From contig JAJGRE010000004.1 in NCBI GenBank assembly GCA_021083345.1, positions 341,918 to 405,917 on the forward strand: a DNA stretch of 64,000 nt. Direction: 5' to 3'. Both the position numbers and the translations under genes were made by a program. Of this stretch, positions 24,033-32,178 are shown in pieces (the stretch's first letter is position 1; each line of letters opens with the position of its first letter). The notes under the pieces are model-generated. The model was not told where the DNA came from and made no database searches. It saw only the letters and a list, made by a program, of their open reading frames with translations. The DNA is from Calditrichales bacterium MX18-03 (GTDB lineage Bacteria > Bacillota > Clostridia > Lutisporales > Lutisporaceae).

Positions 24033-25958
24033 TCACCCCTTTGCGCCTGAAATTTTCTCAGCCAGCTCATTGAGATAGACCCATCTCTCCATTTTCTCTT
24101 CCAATGCCTGCTCAGTTGCCGCCTTTTCTGCAAGCAGCTGCTGCAGGCGTGTATAATCACTTGCTGCCTTACCGATTTCAGCATCCAAGACCTGGACTTT
24201 GGCCTCCAGTTGGGCAACAACAGCGTCTATTTCTTCGTATTCCTTTTGCTCTTTGTAGGTAAACTTCAGCGGCCTCGCCTTTTCCCGGTCCTGAGCACTG
24301 CGTGGGTCTGCACCGGTCTTTTTCTCAGCGGCATCCTGCCCTTTGCGGTCGTCTCTCTCCATCGCTGCGCTTTTTTCCTCGTCATCGCTGCGGCCTTTGT
24401 AATCCGTATAATTACCGGTATATTGCAGGACCCTTCCTTCTCCCTCAAAAACGAAGATCTTCTCCGCCACCTTATCCAAGAAGTAGCGATCGTGGGAAAC
24501 GGCGATAACCGCACCTGGAAAACCCTCCAGATAATCCTCCAGAACGGTCAGTGTCTCTATATCCAGATCATTGGTAGGCTCATCCAGCAGCAGGATATTG
24601 GGCGCTTCCATCAGCACCCGCAAAAGGTGCAGGCGTCTTTTCTCCCCCCCTGACAGCTTGGATATCGGCGTCCACTGCAGGGTTGACGAGAACAGGAACC
24701 GCTCCAGCATCTGGGATGCGGTGATCTTGCTGCCGTCACCGGTGGTCAGGAATTCCGCACCTTCCCTGATATACTCGATAGCCCGCAAGGTCTCATCCAT
24801 ATGAGAGGTTTCCTGGGAGAAAAGCTCCATCCGGACAGTCTCACCTATTTCCAGCTTACCGCGGTCCGGTTCCAGGCTGCCGTAAAGGATATTCAAAAGT
24901 GTCGATTTGCCTATGCCATTGGGACCGATGATTCCGATCCGGTCATCCCGCAGTACGGTATAGCTGAAATCTTCAATGACTTTTCTATCTCCGAAGGTTT
25001 TCCCGATATGCTCAAGCTCGATGATCTTCCGGCCCAGCCGGCTGCCTGCCACCGAGATTTCCAATTTTTCGTCTTCCAGCTCCACCGCGCCTTCAGCCAG
25101 CTTGTTGAAGCGGTCGATCCTGGCCTTTTGCTTGGTGGTCCGCGCCTTGGCGCCCCGCTTGATCCACGCCAGCTCCTTGCGGTACAGATTCTGCCGCTTT
25201 TTCTCACTGGCAGCCTCCAGCTCTTCCCGCTCCAGCTTTTTCTCGAGGAAATCGTTGTAATTGCCCTTATAGGCATACAGGTTCCCCCGGTCCAGCTCCA
25301 GCGTGCCGTTCACGACTCTGTCCAGGAAGTACCGGTCATGGGTCACCATCAGGAGTGCACCCTTCCGCTTGTTCAAATACTGCTCCAACCAGTCAATCGT
25401 GTCGTTGTCCAGATGATTGGTAGGTTCGTCCAGGATCAGCAGCTCAGACGGGTTGATAAGGGCTGCTGCCAGTGCGATACGCTTTCTCTGTCCGCCGGAC
25501 AGGGTACCCACCTTGGCATCAAAATCCGATATGCCAAGCCGGGTCAAGACCGTCCTGGCTTCACTCTCAATACTCCATGCATTCATGACGTCCATATCAT
25601 GAGCCAGCTTGATGAGCTTGTCGCCGGGTGTATCGGGACTCGCCACTGCGGCTTCATACTCCCGGATCAGCTTCATCACAGCCGAGCCTCCTCGGAAAAC
25701 CTGCTCCATTACGATGGCTTCGGGATCAAAGTATGGATTCTGCGGCAGGTACTCGACCCTGACGGTGTTTCCCTTCACCACTCTGCCTTCATCCGGCTGC
25801 TCCACCCCGGCCACGATCCGCAGAAGGGTCGTCTTTCCGGTACCGTTGATGCCGATGAGTCCGATCCTGTCCCCTTCGCTGATCCCAAAGCTGATTCCCT
25901 GCAGCAACGGCTTTTCGCTATAACTTTTTGCGATTCCTTCTATGCTTAAAAGATTCAT
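24033..25958 (-). CDS. ABC-F family ATPase, Uup-like
   Basis: 641 residues: two ABC domains in one chain without membrane segments. Walker A motifs GINGTGKTTL and GPNGIGKSTL, signatures LSGGQRKRIALA and LSGGEKRRLHLL, and Walker B/D-loops LLILDEPTNHLD and NILLLDEPTNDLD are all intact. A basic arm lies between the domains (about 240-310), and a C-terminal coiled coil (about 560-640) is typical of Uup-type proteins. ABC-F proteins act at the ribosomal E site. Whether this one protects from antibiotics or is housekeeping cannot be decided here. The long leader upstream is notable because resistance-type ABC-F genes are often controlled by leader attenuation. Confidence 0.88.
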   Translation of the reverse strand: MNLLSIEGIAKSYSEKPLLQGISFGISEGDRIGLIGINGTGKTTLLRIVAGVEQPDEGRVVKGNTVRVEYLPQNPYFDPEAIVMEQVFRGGSAVMKLIREYEAAVASPDTPGDKLIKLAHDMDVMNAWSIESEARTVLTRLGISDFDAKVGTLSGGQRKRIALAAALINPSELLILDEPTNHLDNDTIDWLEQYLNKRKGALLMVTHDRYFLDRVVNGTLELDRGNLYAYKGNYNDFLEKKLEREELEAASEKKRQNLYRKELAWIKRGAKARTTKQKARIDRFNKLAEGAVELEDEKLEISVAGSRLGRKIIELEHIGKTFGDRKVIEDFSYTVLRDDRIGIIGPNGIGKSTLLNILYGSLEPDRGKLEIGETVRMELFSQETSHMDETLRAIEYIREGAEFLTTGDGSKITASQMLERFLFSSTLQWTPISKLSGGEKRRLHLLRVLMEAPNILLLDEPTNDLDIETLTVLEDYLEGFPGAVIAVSHDRYFLDKVAEKIFVFEGEGRVLQYTGNYTDYKGRSDDEEKSAAMERDDRKGQDAAEKKTGADPRSAQDREKARPLKFTYKEQKEYEEIDAVVAQLEAKVQVLDAEIGKAASDYTRLQQLLAEKAATEQALEEKMERWVYLNELAEKISGAKG

Positions 25959-26143
25959 TGTGCTCCCTCTCGTGCTTTATATTGTGTAACGGCAGCTTTA
26001 CAGCAGCCTGATCCGTTCAAATGCTTCATTTTCTTTATATCATATAACCGTGCACAGGGCAAACATTTAGTTTTGGCTTTGACCCTATAGGCAAATGGCA
26101 AACCTCCTTCATAAACGGTGGTATATATAGGGAGTATCTCCAA
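25955..26143 (-). CDS. Possible small ORF overlapping the ABC-F start
   Basis: A 62-codon frame from a TTG start, ending in an ATGA overlap with the ABC-F start codon. The product has four cysteines (CLPCARLY, GSGCCKAA) and is basic; I do not recognise it. There is no good ribosome binding site in front of the TTG. It could be a leader peptide translationally coupled to the ABC-F gene or simply an open frame. Confidence 0.25.
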   Translation of the reverse strand: MEILPIYTTVYEGGLPFAYRVKAKTKCLPCARLYDIKKMKHLNGSGCCKAAVTQYKAREGAQ

Positions 26144-26474
26144 TTCGGTTAGTCACAGGCCTTTGCGGAGGCTTATTTAAAAAGCGTAAGACTGGCACGG
26201 ACGCCTCGGCTAAAATGCCCACGACAGTGTCTAGCATTTATGCCGCCAACAGCTTGTCGTAGCTCATGGATGAGCGTTTTGAGCCGTTAGTTTTTTCAAT
26301 AAGACAAGCAACTAGACCTGTCTAACAAGAATTGCAATACGACATATATATACCATCCGTTACATTAAGGTTTGCCATTTGACATCCACAAGATTTGCAT
26401 TTATTTCTATAATTGGGTAAACTTAAACTAGTGTACTAGTGTGACTCCATATCTTAATTCAGGAAGGTGAGCTT
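25959..26474. other. Long intergenic region between divergent ABC-F and aldo-keto reductase genes
   Basis: 516 bp. On the minus strand it holds the possible 62-codon ORF above, a 9-codon mini-ORF (MSYDKLLAA, near 26265) and small inverted repeats such as GCTCAT-GG-ATGAGC. On the plus side near 26420 there are a TATAAT-like box and a palindrome. I recognise no riboswitch or mobile element. Confidence 0.5.
26427..26440 (+). promoter_or_regulatory. Palindromic operator candidate before the aldo-keto reductase gene
   Basis: ACTAGT-GT-ACTAGT, just downstream of a TATAAT (about 26408-26413) and 35 bp before the start codon. The position suits a repressor site; the protein is unknown. Confidence 0.4.
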
Positions 26475-27599
26475 ATGCAATACAGAGAATTCGGAAATAC
26501 CGGCGTCAAAATCTCCGCCCTGGGCTTCGGCGCCATGCGGCTGCCTACAAAGCAGGGGGAGGGAAAAGCCGTATTTGACCACGAGGAGAGCATCCGCGTG
26601 ATCCACAGGGCTTTTGAGCTGGGTGTCAATTATATTGATACCGCACCCTATTACTGTGAAAAGGAAAGCGAGATCATTGTGGGAAAAGCGCTTAAGGGCT
26701 GGCGCAACAAGGTATATCTGTCCACCAAGAATCCCATTGAGGATGATTCCGGCGCCCACTACCGCGAGAGGCTGGAAAACTCACTGCGGAAGCTGGATAC
26801 CGATTATATCGATTTTTATCATATGTGGGGAATCAGCTGGGCCAAATATGAAGAGAAGATCATCAAGGAAAAGGGGCCCCTTTACGAAGCCTTGAAAGCG
26901 AAAGAAGAGGGACTGATCCGGCACCTTTCCTTCTCTTTTCATGATGAGCCGCAGAACCTTTTCAAGCTGATTGATACCGGTCTCTTTGAGACCGTCCTGT
27001 GCCAGTATAACCTGCTGGACCGGAGCAACGAGGCCGCTATTGCACACGCCAGGCAAAAAGGCTTGGGTGTGGTCGTCATGGGACCTATCGGCGGCGGGCG
27101 GTTGGGAAATCCATCTGCTGTCATCAACAACCTGCTGCCGGGGAAAATCAAAAGCAGCGCCGAAATCGCCCTGCGGTTTGTCATCACAAACCCCAATGTT
27201 TCCTGTGCACTTTCCGGCATGGGCAGTATGCAGATGGTAGAGGAAAACGCCGCCATTGCATCCAATGAATCTCAGCTCTCAGAAAGCGAGCTGGAAGCCG
27301 TCAGCCGGTCCTTGGAAGAGCACAAGAAGCTGGCCGACCTCTATTGCACCGGCTGTGAGTACTGTGAGCCGTGTCCGCAGGATGTCAATATTTCTGTCAA
27401 TTTCTCGTTGATGAACCTGCATCGCGTATACGGACTGACGGACTATGCCAAAGAAGAATACAAGAAATTCGGCAAATTTCCGTGGATGCCGGGCAAACAA
27501 GCATCAGCCTGTATCGAGTGCGGCTTGTGCGAGGATAAATGCCCTCAGAAGCTGCCGATACGGAAGCAGTTGAAGGAAACAGCTGAAGCTTTGGGCTAA
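26475..27599 (+). CDS. Aldo-keto reductase with C-terminal ferredoxin-type iron-sulfur clusters
   Basis: 374 residues. The N-terminal AKR barrel begins 'YREFGNTGVKISALGFGAMRLP' in two conserved blocks, with the catalytic Asp and Tyr region in 'GVNYIDTAPYYC' and the Lys in 'VYLSTKNP'. The C-terminal 100 residues hold two cysteine groups, CTGCEYCEPCP and CIECGLCEDKCP, expected to bind [4Fe-4S] clusters. This AKR-ferredoxin fusion is common in strict anaerobes; the substrate is unknown. AGGAAGGTG precedes the start. It is followed 44 bp later by an HD-domain gene on the same strand. Confidence 0.88.
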   Translation: MQYREFGNTGVKISALGFGAMRLPTKQGEGKAVFDHEESIRVIHRAFELGVNYIDTAPYYCEKESEIIVGKALKGWRNKVYLSTKNPIEDDSGAHYRERLENSLRKLDTDYIDFYHMWGISWAKYEEKIIKEKGPLYEALKAKEEGLIRHLSFSFHDEPQNLFKLIDTGLFETVLCQYNLLDRSNEAAIAHARQKGLGVVVMGPIGGGRLGNPSAVINNLLPGKIKSSAEIALRFVITNPNVSCALSGMGSMQMVEENAAIASNESQLSESELEAVSRSLEEHKKLADLYCTGCEYCEPCPQDVNISVNFSLMNLHRVYGLTDYAKEEYKKFGKFPWMPGKQASACIECGLCEDKCPQKLPIRKQLKETAEALG

Positions 27600-27643
27600 T
27601 ATATCACAAATCAATTGCACGCAAATAGGTTGGAGGTTGTCTT

Positions 27644-28213
27644 ATGGATACCAAAAGAGAAAGAGTCTGGGAAATTCTCAGAGAAAATGTAGCCGAGGAA
27701 GTCTTGTTGAAGCACTGCATCGCAGTGGAAATTGCCATGCGGGCATATGCCGAGCGTTATGGTGAGGATACGGAGTATTGGGGCGCCATAGGGTTGCTTC
27801 ATGATATCGATTTTGAGAAGTATCCGGAGCAGCATCCTTTGGAAGCCCCCGGCATATTGAGCCGTTACGGCTATGACCAGGCGTTTATTACCAATGTCCT
27901 CGCTCACGGCCTGGACTGGCAGCCGGAGAGAACGCTGCTGCAGAAGACTCTTGTGGCGGTGGATGCACTGACAGGCTTCATCATCGCCTGTGCGCTGGTG
28001 CGGCCAGATAAAAGCCTGGATAACCTGGAAGTGAAGTCCGTTCTGAAGAAGATGAAGGATAAAGCCTTTGCCCGCGCCATCAACCGGGAAAGAATCACCG
28101 AGCCCGCTGAGGCCCTCGGCGTCGAGCTGCAGGAGCACATCGACTTCGTGCGCAAGGCCTTGGCCGACGCGGTGAAGAAGCCGGAATACCAGGCAATCCC
28201 CCTGATCGGATAG
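27644..28213 (+). CDS. HD-domain hydrolase
   Basis: 189 residues with the HDIG-type signature: His in LKHCIAVEIAM, the HD pair in GLLHDIDFEKYPEQHP and a later conserved Asp (LVAVDALTGFI). Such proteins are metal-dependent phosphohydrolases often annotated 'HDIG domain protein'. The substrate is unknown. GGAGG lies seven bases before ATG. It probably shares a transcript with the aldo-keto reductase. Confidence 0.82.
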   Translation: MDTKRERVWEILRENVAEEVLLKHCIAVEIAMRAYAERYGEDTEYWGAIGLLHDIDFEKYPEQHPLEAPGILSRYGYDQAFITNVLAHGLDWQPERTLLQKTLVAVDALTGFIIACALVRPDKSLDNLEVKSVLKKMKDKAFARAINRERITEPAEALGVELQEHIDFVRKALADAVKKPEYQAIPLIG

Positions 28214-28226
28214 GCGGAGTAAATTG

Positions 28227-28284
28227 GGGACGGTTCTTGAATTGAATGAGCGGAATTCCGCTCATTCAATTCAAGAACCGTCCC
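28227..28284. repeat. 58-bp perfect palindrome between convergent genes
   Basis: Two 29-base arms from GGGACGGTTCTTGAATTG to its exact reverse complement, centred on GGAATTCC. It is flanked by AAATT and TGTTTT, so it can act as a bidirectional terminator for the HD gene (+) and the YcaQ-like gene (-). Such a long perfect palindrome containing a 'GGGACGGTTCT' arm looks like a mobile REP/MITE-type unit rather than a simple terminator. Confidence 0.85.
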
Positions 28285-28288
28285 TGTT

Positions 28289-29494
28289 TTACTTTCCGAA
28301 GACGTGCTCCGGTAGCTGAACCCGACAACAGCCAAGGAATTCCATGAACCGCCTGAGACCGGCGTTTATACCCTCCCGCATGGGCTCCGACTGCTCCACA
28401 CCTTCCTCCCACCACCAATTCCTGATGATCAAGGTCTTGGTTTTCTTGTCCTTCGCCGGTTCGAAGCGAGCGACGAAGCGGTCCCCGTACAGGACAGGAA
28501 GCACATAATAGCCGTACTTGCGCTCTTCTGCCGGTTTATAAACCTCCCAACGGTATTCAAAATCAAAGATCTCCTTGATCAGCTGCCGGTCCCAAAGCAG
28601 ATTATCCAGGGGTGCCAGAAAGACCGCAGTCTGAGGTTGGGTCAAACTTGATTCCCCACCCATCACAGCTTCCAACAGGGGGACATCTTCCTGTCTCAAA
28701 TAGAGCGGATATTTTATATCTTCAACCAGCACCTCAACGATCTGCTTCTTTTTCAGCAAACCGCTGATTGCCTCGCCGCGCTCCTTGCTTTTCACACCCG
28801 ATATACCGATCCATGCATCTCCCGCCTTGCCCCAGATAAGACCCACACCGCCGATGCGCCGCAATACGCGCCACGCCTGGTATTGCTTCTCTGTCTTGTT
28901 AGGCTCCGCTGCTGCCAGAAGCGCCTCCGGTATGTGCCGGTGGGCGAAGTCATACAGCCGCCGCGTGTTCACCCGGTGGTGGACCACCAGCTCACCCCAC
29001 CAATACATGCTTTCCAAAGCAGCCCTGGCGACTCTGGTGGGTGCCCAGGCCCAGTCCACCACCTCATCGATTTTCAAATCGATGGAGGACAGCGGCCCGC
29101 TTTTCCGGATGGCTTCGCGCACCTGCGGCAGTACCGCAGCCACTGCGCCGCCGCTCTTGCCGTAACGGCGCTCTGCCGCTTCCCGCACACGGCCGAAAAA
29201 CGGCCAATCGGCAGTGCTGTAGATGCACATCATCTTGTCCCAGCCGTCCAGCAGGCTGCGGTCCTCGTACAGCAGCGTTTCCAGCATCTCCGGCCGGAAA
29301 TCCGATACCCGTGCCTGCAGCACCAGTTCGGGATTGCGGCCTACGATGTTGAGCGGATCGTACTGGATGCAGCCCACGCGGCGGATGTACGCCAGCACGC
29401 CGTCCTTGCCCTTGAGTCCGTATGGCGGAAGCAGGCCCTGGCAGGCCAGCATGAAGCGCCGCGCCTGCGCTTTTGTCAAATTCAGATTCTTCAT
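28289..29494 (-). CDS. YcaQ/AlkX-like winged-helix DNA glycosylase family protein
   Basis: About 401 residues of the HTH_42/YcaQ family. The family's key 'Q-x-D' is visible in GCIQYDPLNIV, and 'W.....TR.A' and 'DNLLWDR' blocks match. Characterised relatives unhook interstrand crosslinks or remove bulky adducts. I prefer ATG 29494, which fits the family N-terminus (MKNLNLTKAQARRF); an AAAGGAG lies 14 bases upstream, somewhat far. An in-frame ATG at 29533 overlaps the preceding gene's end and is the alternative. Confidence 0.82.
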   Translation of the reverse strand: MKNLNLTKAQARRFMLACQGLLPPYGLKGKDGVLAYIRRVGCIQYDPLNIVGRNPELVLQARVSDFRPEMLETLLYEDRSLLDGWDKMMCIYSTADWPFFGRVREAAERRYGKSGGAVAAVLPQVREAIRKSGPLSSIDLKIDEVVDWAWAPTRVARAALESMYWWGELVVHHRVNTRRLYDFAHRHIPEALLAAAEPNKTEKQYQAWRVLRRIGGVGLIWGKAGDAWIGISGVKSKERGEAISGLLKKKQIVEVLVEDIKYPLYLRQEDVPLLEAVMGGESSLTQPQTAVFLAPLDNLLWDRQLIKEIFDFEYRWEVYKPAEERKYGYYVLPVLYGDRFVARFEPAKDKKTKTLIIRNWWWEEGVEQSEPMREGINAGLRRFMEFLGCCRVQLPEHVFGK

Positions 29495-29522
29495 AAAGGC
29501 TGTCCGTACTCCTTTGCTTTCA

Positions 29523-30455
29523 TTATATATCATAGAAATTTGCCGGATTCCTTGTCAGAATATCCATCAAGGTTTTCCGGTCAATCCCATTTGACTCACA
29601 ATATGGAACAAAATCGGTAAACAGACTGGCGCAGGTCTGCTGCTCCCCATGCGCCCTTGCTTCTTCGTAAAAATCGTAATCCTGGGAAAGCAGGATCTTA
29701 TCGCTATAACCCTTCGTTATGGCACTTTTCACCAGCTTCAGATATTTTGCGTAGTTGTCAGGACCTGCTTTGATCATGTCGAAGCCCAACCACATGCCTT
29801 TTGATGCTGCCTTTTCCACCAAGGCCGCATCCGTTTCCTTCCCGGCATGAGCCCATAAGAACTTCGTGTAGTCAGCCTTCAGCGCGTCCAGGTACGCCAT
29901 GGCTTCTTCAACCGGTTTTGCCTCTATGATATGGCAGTGAATGGGCATGCCCGTTACCTTGCTTGCTGTGAGTGCTGCTTCCAGCGTTTTTATTTCCACC
30001 TCTGGCAGCCTGCCTCTGCTAAGAAACATTTTGATATATGAAGGGCGGATAGTCACCCCATCAATGACATCCAGCCCTTCCTCGAAATCCTTGATCCATT
30101 GTACTGCAACATCTTTTTCAAAGGCTGTATGATGAATCCGGAAGACATGATCTGAAAAAATCATCCCGGTATTGGCAATCAGCTTTAACCCCGATGCTTT
30201 CGATAACTGCTGCATCAGCTTCAGGTTCTGCCCCCCAAGCGGCGTTGAGGTCTCCACTACGGCATCGCAGCCGGCCTGCTTCAGCTTGTTGAAAACCGGC
30301 AGCAGCACATCAAATTGATGCGCCACCCGCGCTTCATCGTATTTCTTTTCAAAGTACATGTCCTCAACATTCTCAGAATTCCAATACAGGTGCTCATGGG
30401 ACAAAGTGACACCCAATTCTTCTTTCCTTACAGGACCCGTAACAGTGTAAATCAT
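29523..30455 (-). CDS. Phosphotriesterase-family metallohydrolase
   Basis: 310 residues, amidohydrolase superfamily (PTE/PHP-like lactonase branch). The first metal motif is TLSHEHLYW; the bridging lysine is probably in RPSYIKMF; later ligands are in MPIHCHI, LWAHAG and LLSQDYDF. Family members hydrolyse lactones or esters; the natural substrate is unknown. GAGGGGG lies before the ATG. The stop overlaps the possible upstream start of the YcaQ-like gene, suggesting cotranscription. Confidence 0.83.
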   Translation of the reverse strand: MIYTVTGPVRKEELGVTLSHEHLYWNSENVEDMYFEKKYDEARVAHQFDVLLPVFNKLKQAGCDAVVETSTPLGGQNLKLMQQLSKASGLKLIANTGMIFSDHVFRIHHTAFEKDVAVQWIKDFEEGLDVIDGVTIRPSYIKMFLSRGRLPEVEIKTLEAALTASKVTGMPIHCHIIEAKPVEEAMAYLDALKADYTKFLWAHAGKETDAALVEKAASKGMWLGFDMIKAGPDNYAKYLKLVKSAITKGYSDKILLSQDYDFYEEARAHGEQQTCASLFTDFVPYCESNGIDRKTLMDILTRNPANFYDI

Positions 30456-30484
30456 TCCAATAACCCCCTCTCTTTTATTCTATA

Positions 30485-30501
30485 ATTGACCCAGCGTCAA
30501 T
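30485..30501 (-). promoter_or_regulatory. Inverted repeat, possible operator
   Basis: ATTGAC-CCAGC-GTCAAT, a perfect 6-bp inverted repeat with a 5-bp centre, 30 bp upstream of the phosphotriesterase-family start and next to a TATA-like box. Confidence 0.35.
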
Positions 30502-30634
30502 CAGGAACTTTTTCTTTAAACGTTCGTCAAAAATGTAAGCCAACAAAAATGCGCAAAAGCTTTTGTCATTCCGCTTAAAAATTGAAAGAATAAGTTCAAG
30601 CCGTTGACAATACCAATTTAAAAGGAGCAGAAAT

Positions 30635-31102
30635 ATGAAAAAAGCAATCATACTGATCATTGTACTGGCAGTCAGCACCGCACTTCTGGCCGTCTATGCA
30701 CAGAACAACAGACCCGACGCCACAGTGCCTCCTCAAAACTCTATTGCTCCGGGAGAAAGCAGCGATATGCGGCTTGTTCTTCCGGAAGCAATGGAGGAAA
30801 AATCCATTTCATTGGCGGATGTAAAATCCATCGAGCTTCTGAATCTGGAGGGACAACCCGCCGGCAGAAAGTTCAGCACGGAAGAAATCTCAGACCTCGT
30901 AAAAGTCTACAATGCTGCAGTTATTGATGACATCGCGTATATTGAGATGATTGCCGGAAACAGGATGGTAATCACTTTCAAGGATGAAACCATCATCAAT
31001 ATAACCAGCTACGGATCCGATACACACATCGTGGCTTCCGGTGAAAACATGAACTATCACCTGATCTCTCCGGAAATCGCCAAAATACTATTGGAAAAAT
31101 AA
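30635..31102 (+). CDS. Small secreted protein of unknown function
   Basis: 155 residues with an N-terminal signal sequence or anchor (MKKAIILIIVLAVSTALLAV), a Pro/Ser-rich linker, and a compact mixed domain with 'ISLADVKSIELLNLEGQ' and 'VITFKDETIINI'. No cysteine lipobox is seen. I do not recognise the family. AAAGGAG precedes the ATG. It is monocistronic, with a terminator just downstream. Confidence 0.75.
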   Translation: MKKAIILIIVLAVSTALLAVYAQNNRPDATVPPQNSIAPGESSDMRLVLPEAMEEKSISLADVKSIELLNLEGQPAGRKFSTEEISDLVKVYNAAVIDDIAYIEMIAGNRMVITFKDETIINITSYGSDTHIVASGENMNYHLISPEIAKILLEK

Positions 31103-31118
31103 GCTTTATGCCATAGAT

Positions 31119-31143
31119 AAGCCGGCAGTTCACCTGCCGGCTT
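31119..31143. terminator. Bidirectional terminator
   Basis: AAGCCGGCAG-TTCAC-CTGCCGGCTT followed by GTTTATTT. It lies between the convergent secreted-protein and quinone-oxidoreductase-like genes. Confidence 0.85.
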
Positions 31144-31145
31144 GT

Positions 31146-32144
31146 TTATTTGATGTATGGACTCATCAGTGAGATCTTGCCTGCCGCCTTCCCTGACTCA
31201 AGGTAGGCATGGGCTTCAGCCACCTCATGATACATAAATGCTTTTTCGGCTTTTAATACTTTCAGCTTGTTATCCCCGATCAATCTGCTGAGCTCCTTCA
31301 GAATGGCCTGATGCTTCTCCCTTTGTATCCCATCCAATATCGGAATCAGGATAAAAACACATTTGAGGCTGATGGCCTTACGGTGCATCAGCGATAAGTC
31401 CAGGCTTACTCTGGCGTTGGTGGTGCAAACAGTTCCGTTGGGCTTGACCGCTTTGAAGCTGTTCAGAAGGTTTTCGCCGCCCACCGTATCGATGACGATA
31501 TCGAAGCCTTTTCCGGCCGTATACTGCTGCACATAGGACTCTACCGTTTCGGTTTTATAATCGGCTGCCCCATCGGCACCCAAAGCCATTGCAATTTCCT
31601 GCTTTACTTTGCCCGACACGGTTCCGTATACTCTGGCGCCTTTCAGCTTGGCCAGCTGAAGCACCATATGCCCGACGCCCCCTGCAATACCGTGAATCAA
31701 CACTGTATCGTTCTCCTTGATCCCCGACTTGGCAAGCAATTCCCATGCCGTGATGCCCACCAGGGGATACAATGCCGCTGCGGCAAAATCGATATTGCGG
31801 GGCTTGTGCCATATCAGTCGTGCATCAGCCAGCATATATTCTGCCAGTGCGCCGCTTTCAACCGCTGCACCGCCGGCGCAGCCGAAGACCGCATCACCCG
31901 CTCTGAACTCCGTTATTCCTTCTCCTACCTCTTCCACAACACCTGCAAAGTCACCATTCAATACGGCTGGAAAAGGTGGTGTGACAGCCGGTACCAATCC
32001 CGAGCGTATTTTGGTTTCTATGGGATTGACACTGCTGGCATACACACGGACAAGCACATAGCCCGGCTTTATAAGCGGTTTGCCTATCTCCGCCTCCTTG
32101 AAAACTTCAGGCCCTCCGTAGCTTTCAATAACCATCGCCTTCAT
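31146..32144 (-). CDS. Quinone oxidoreductase-like medium-chain dehydrogenase
   Basis: 332 residues, MDR superfamily, QOR branch: N-terminal 'MKAMVIESYGGPEVF', NADPH-binding 'GIAGGVGHMVLQLAK', and 'ASSVNPIETKIRSG'. The catalytic zinc ligands of alcohol dehydrogenases are absent, as in zinc-free quinone or enone reductases. It is cytosolic. AAAGGAG lies before the start. The preceding gene on the same strand is the Cache-GGDEF protein, ending 34 bases upstream. Confidence 0.85.
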   Translation of the reverse strand: MKAMVIESYGGPEVFKEAEIGKPLIKPGYVLVRVYASSVNPIETKIRSGLVPAVTPPFPAVLNGDFAGVVEEVGEGITEFRAGDAVFGCAGGAAVESGALAEYMLADARLIWHKPRNIDFAAAALYPLVGITAWELLAKSGIKENDTVLIHGIAGGVGHMVLQLAKLKGARVYGTVSGKVKQEIAMALGADGAADYKTETVESYVQQYTAGKGFDIVIDTVGGENLLNSFKAVKPNGTVCTTNARVSLDLSLMHRKAISLKCVFILIPILDGIQREKHQAILKELSRLIGDNKLKVLKAEKAFMYHEVAEAHAYLESGKAAGKISLMSPYIK

Positions 32145-32178
32145 CAGACCACTCCTTTAAAAGCTCGCCTAGTAAGCT

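Noticed and set aside
24029..24220. N-terminal extension of the LacI regulator
   Set aside because: The extra residues are encoded within the ABC-F gene in another frame, and the helix-turn-helix begins right at ATG 24028.
24801..25949. 382-codon + frame opposite the ABC-F gene
   Set aside because: It is antisense to an intact ABC-F protein with all motifs; no homology signal.
26150..26340. Riboswitch or T-box before the ABC-F gene
   Set aside because: No conserved riboswitch core or T-box motif could be found; only small inverted repeats are visible.
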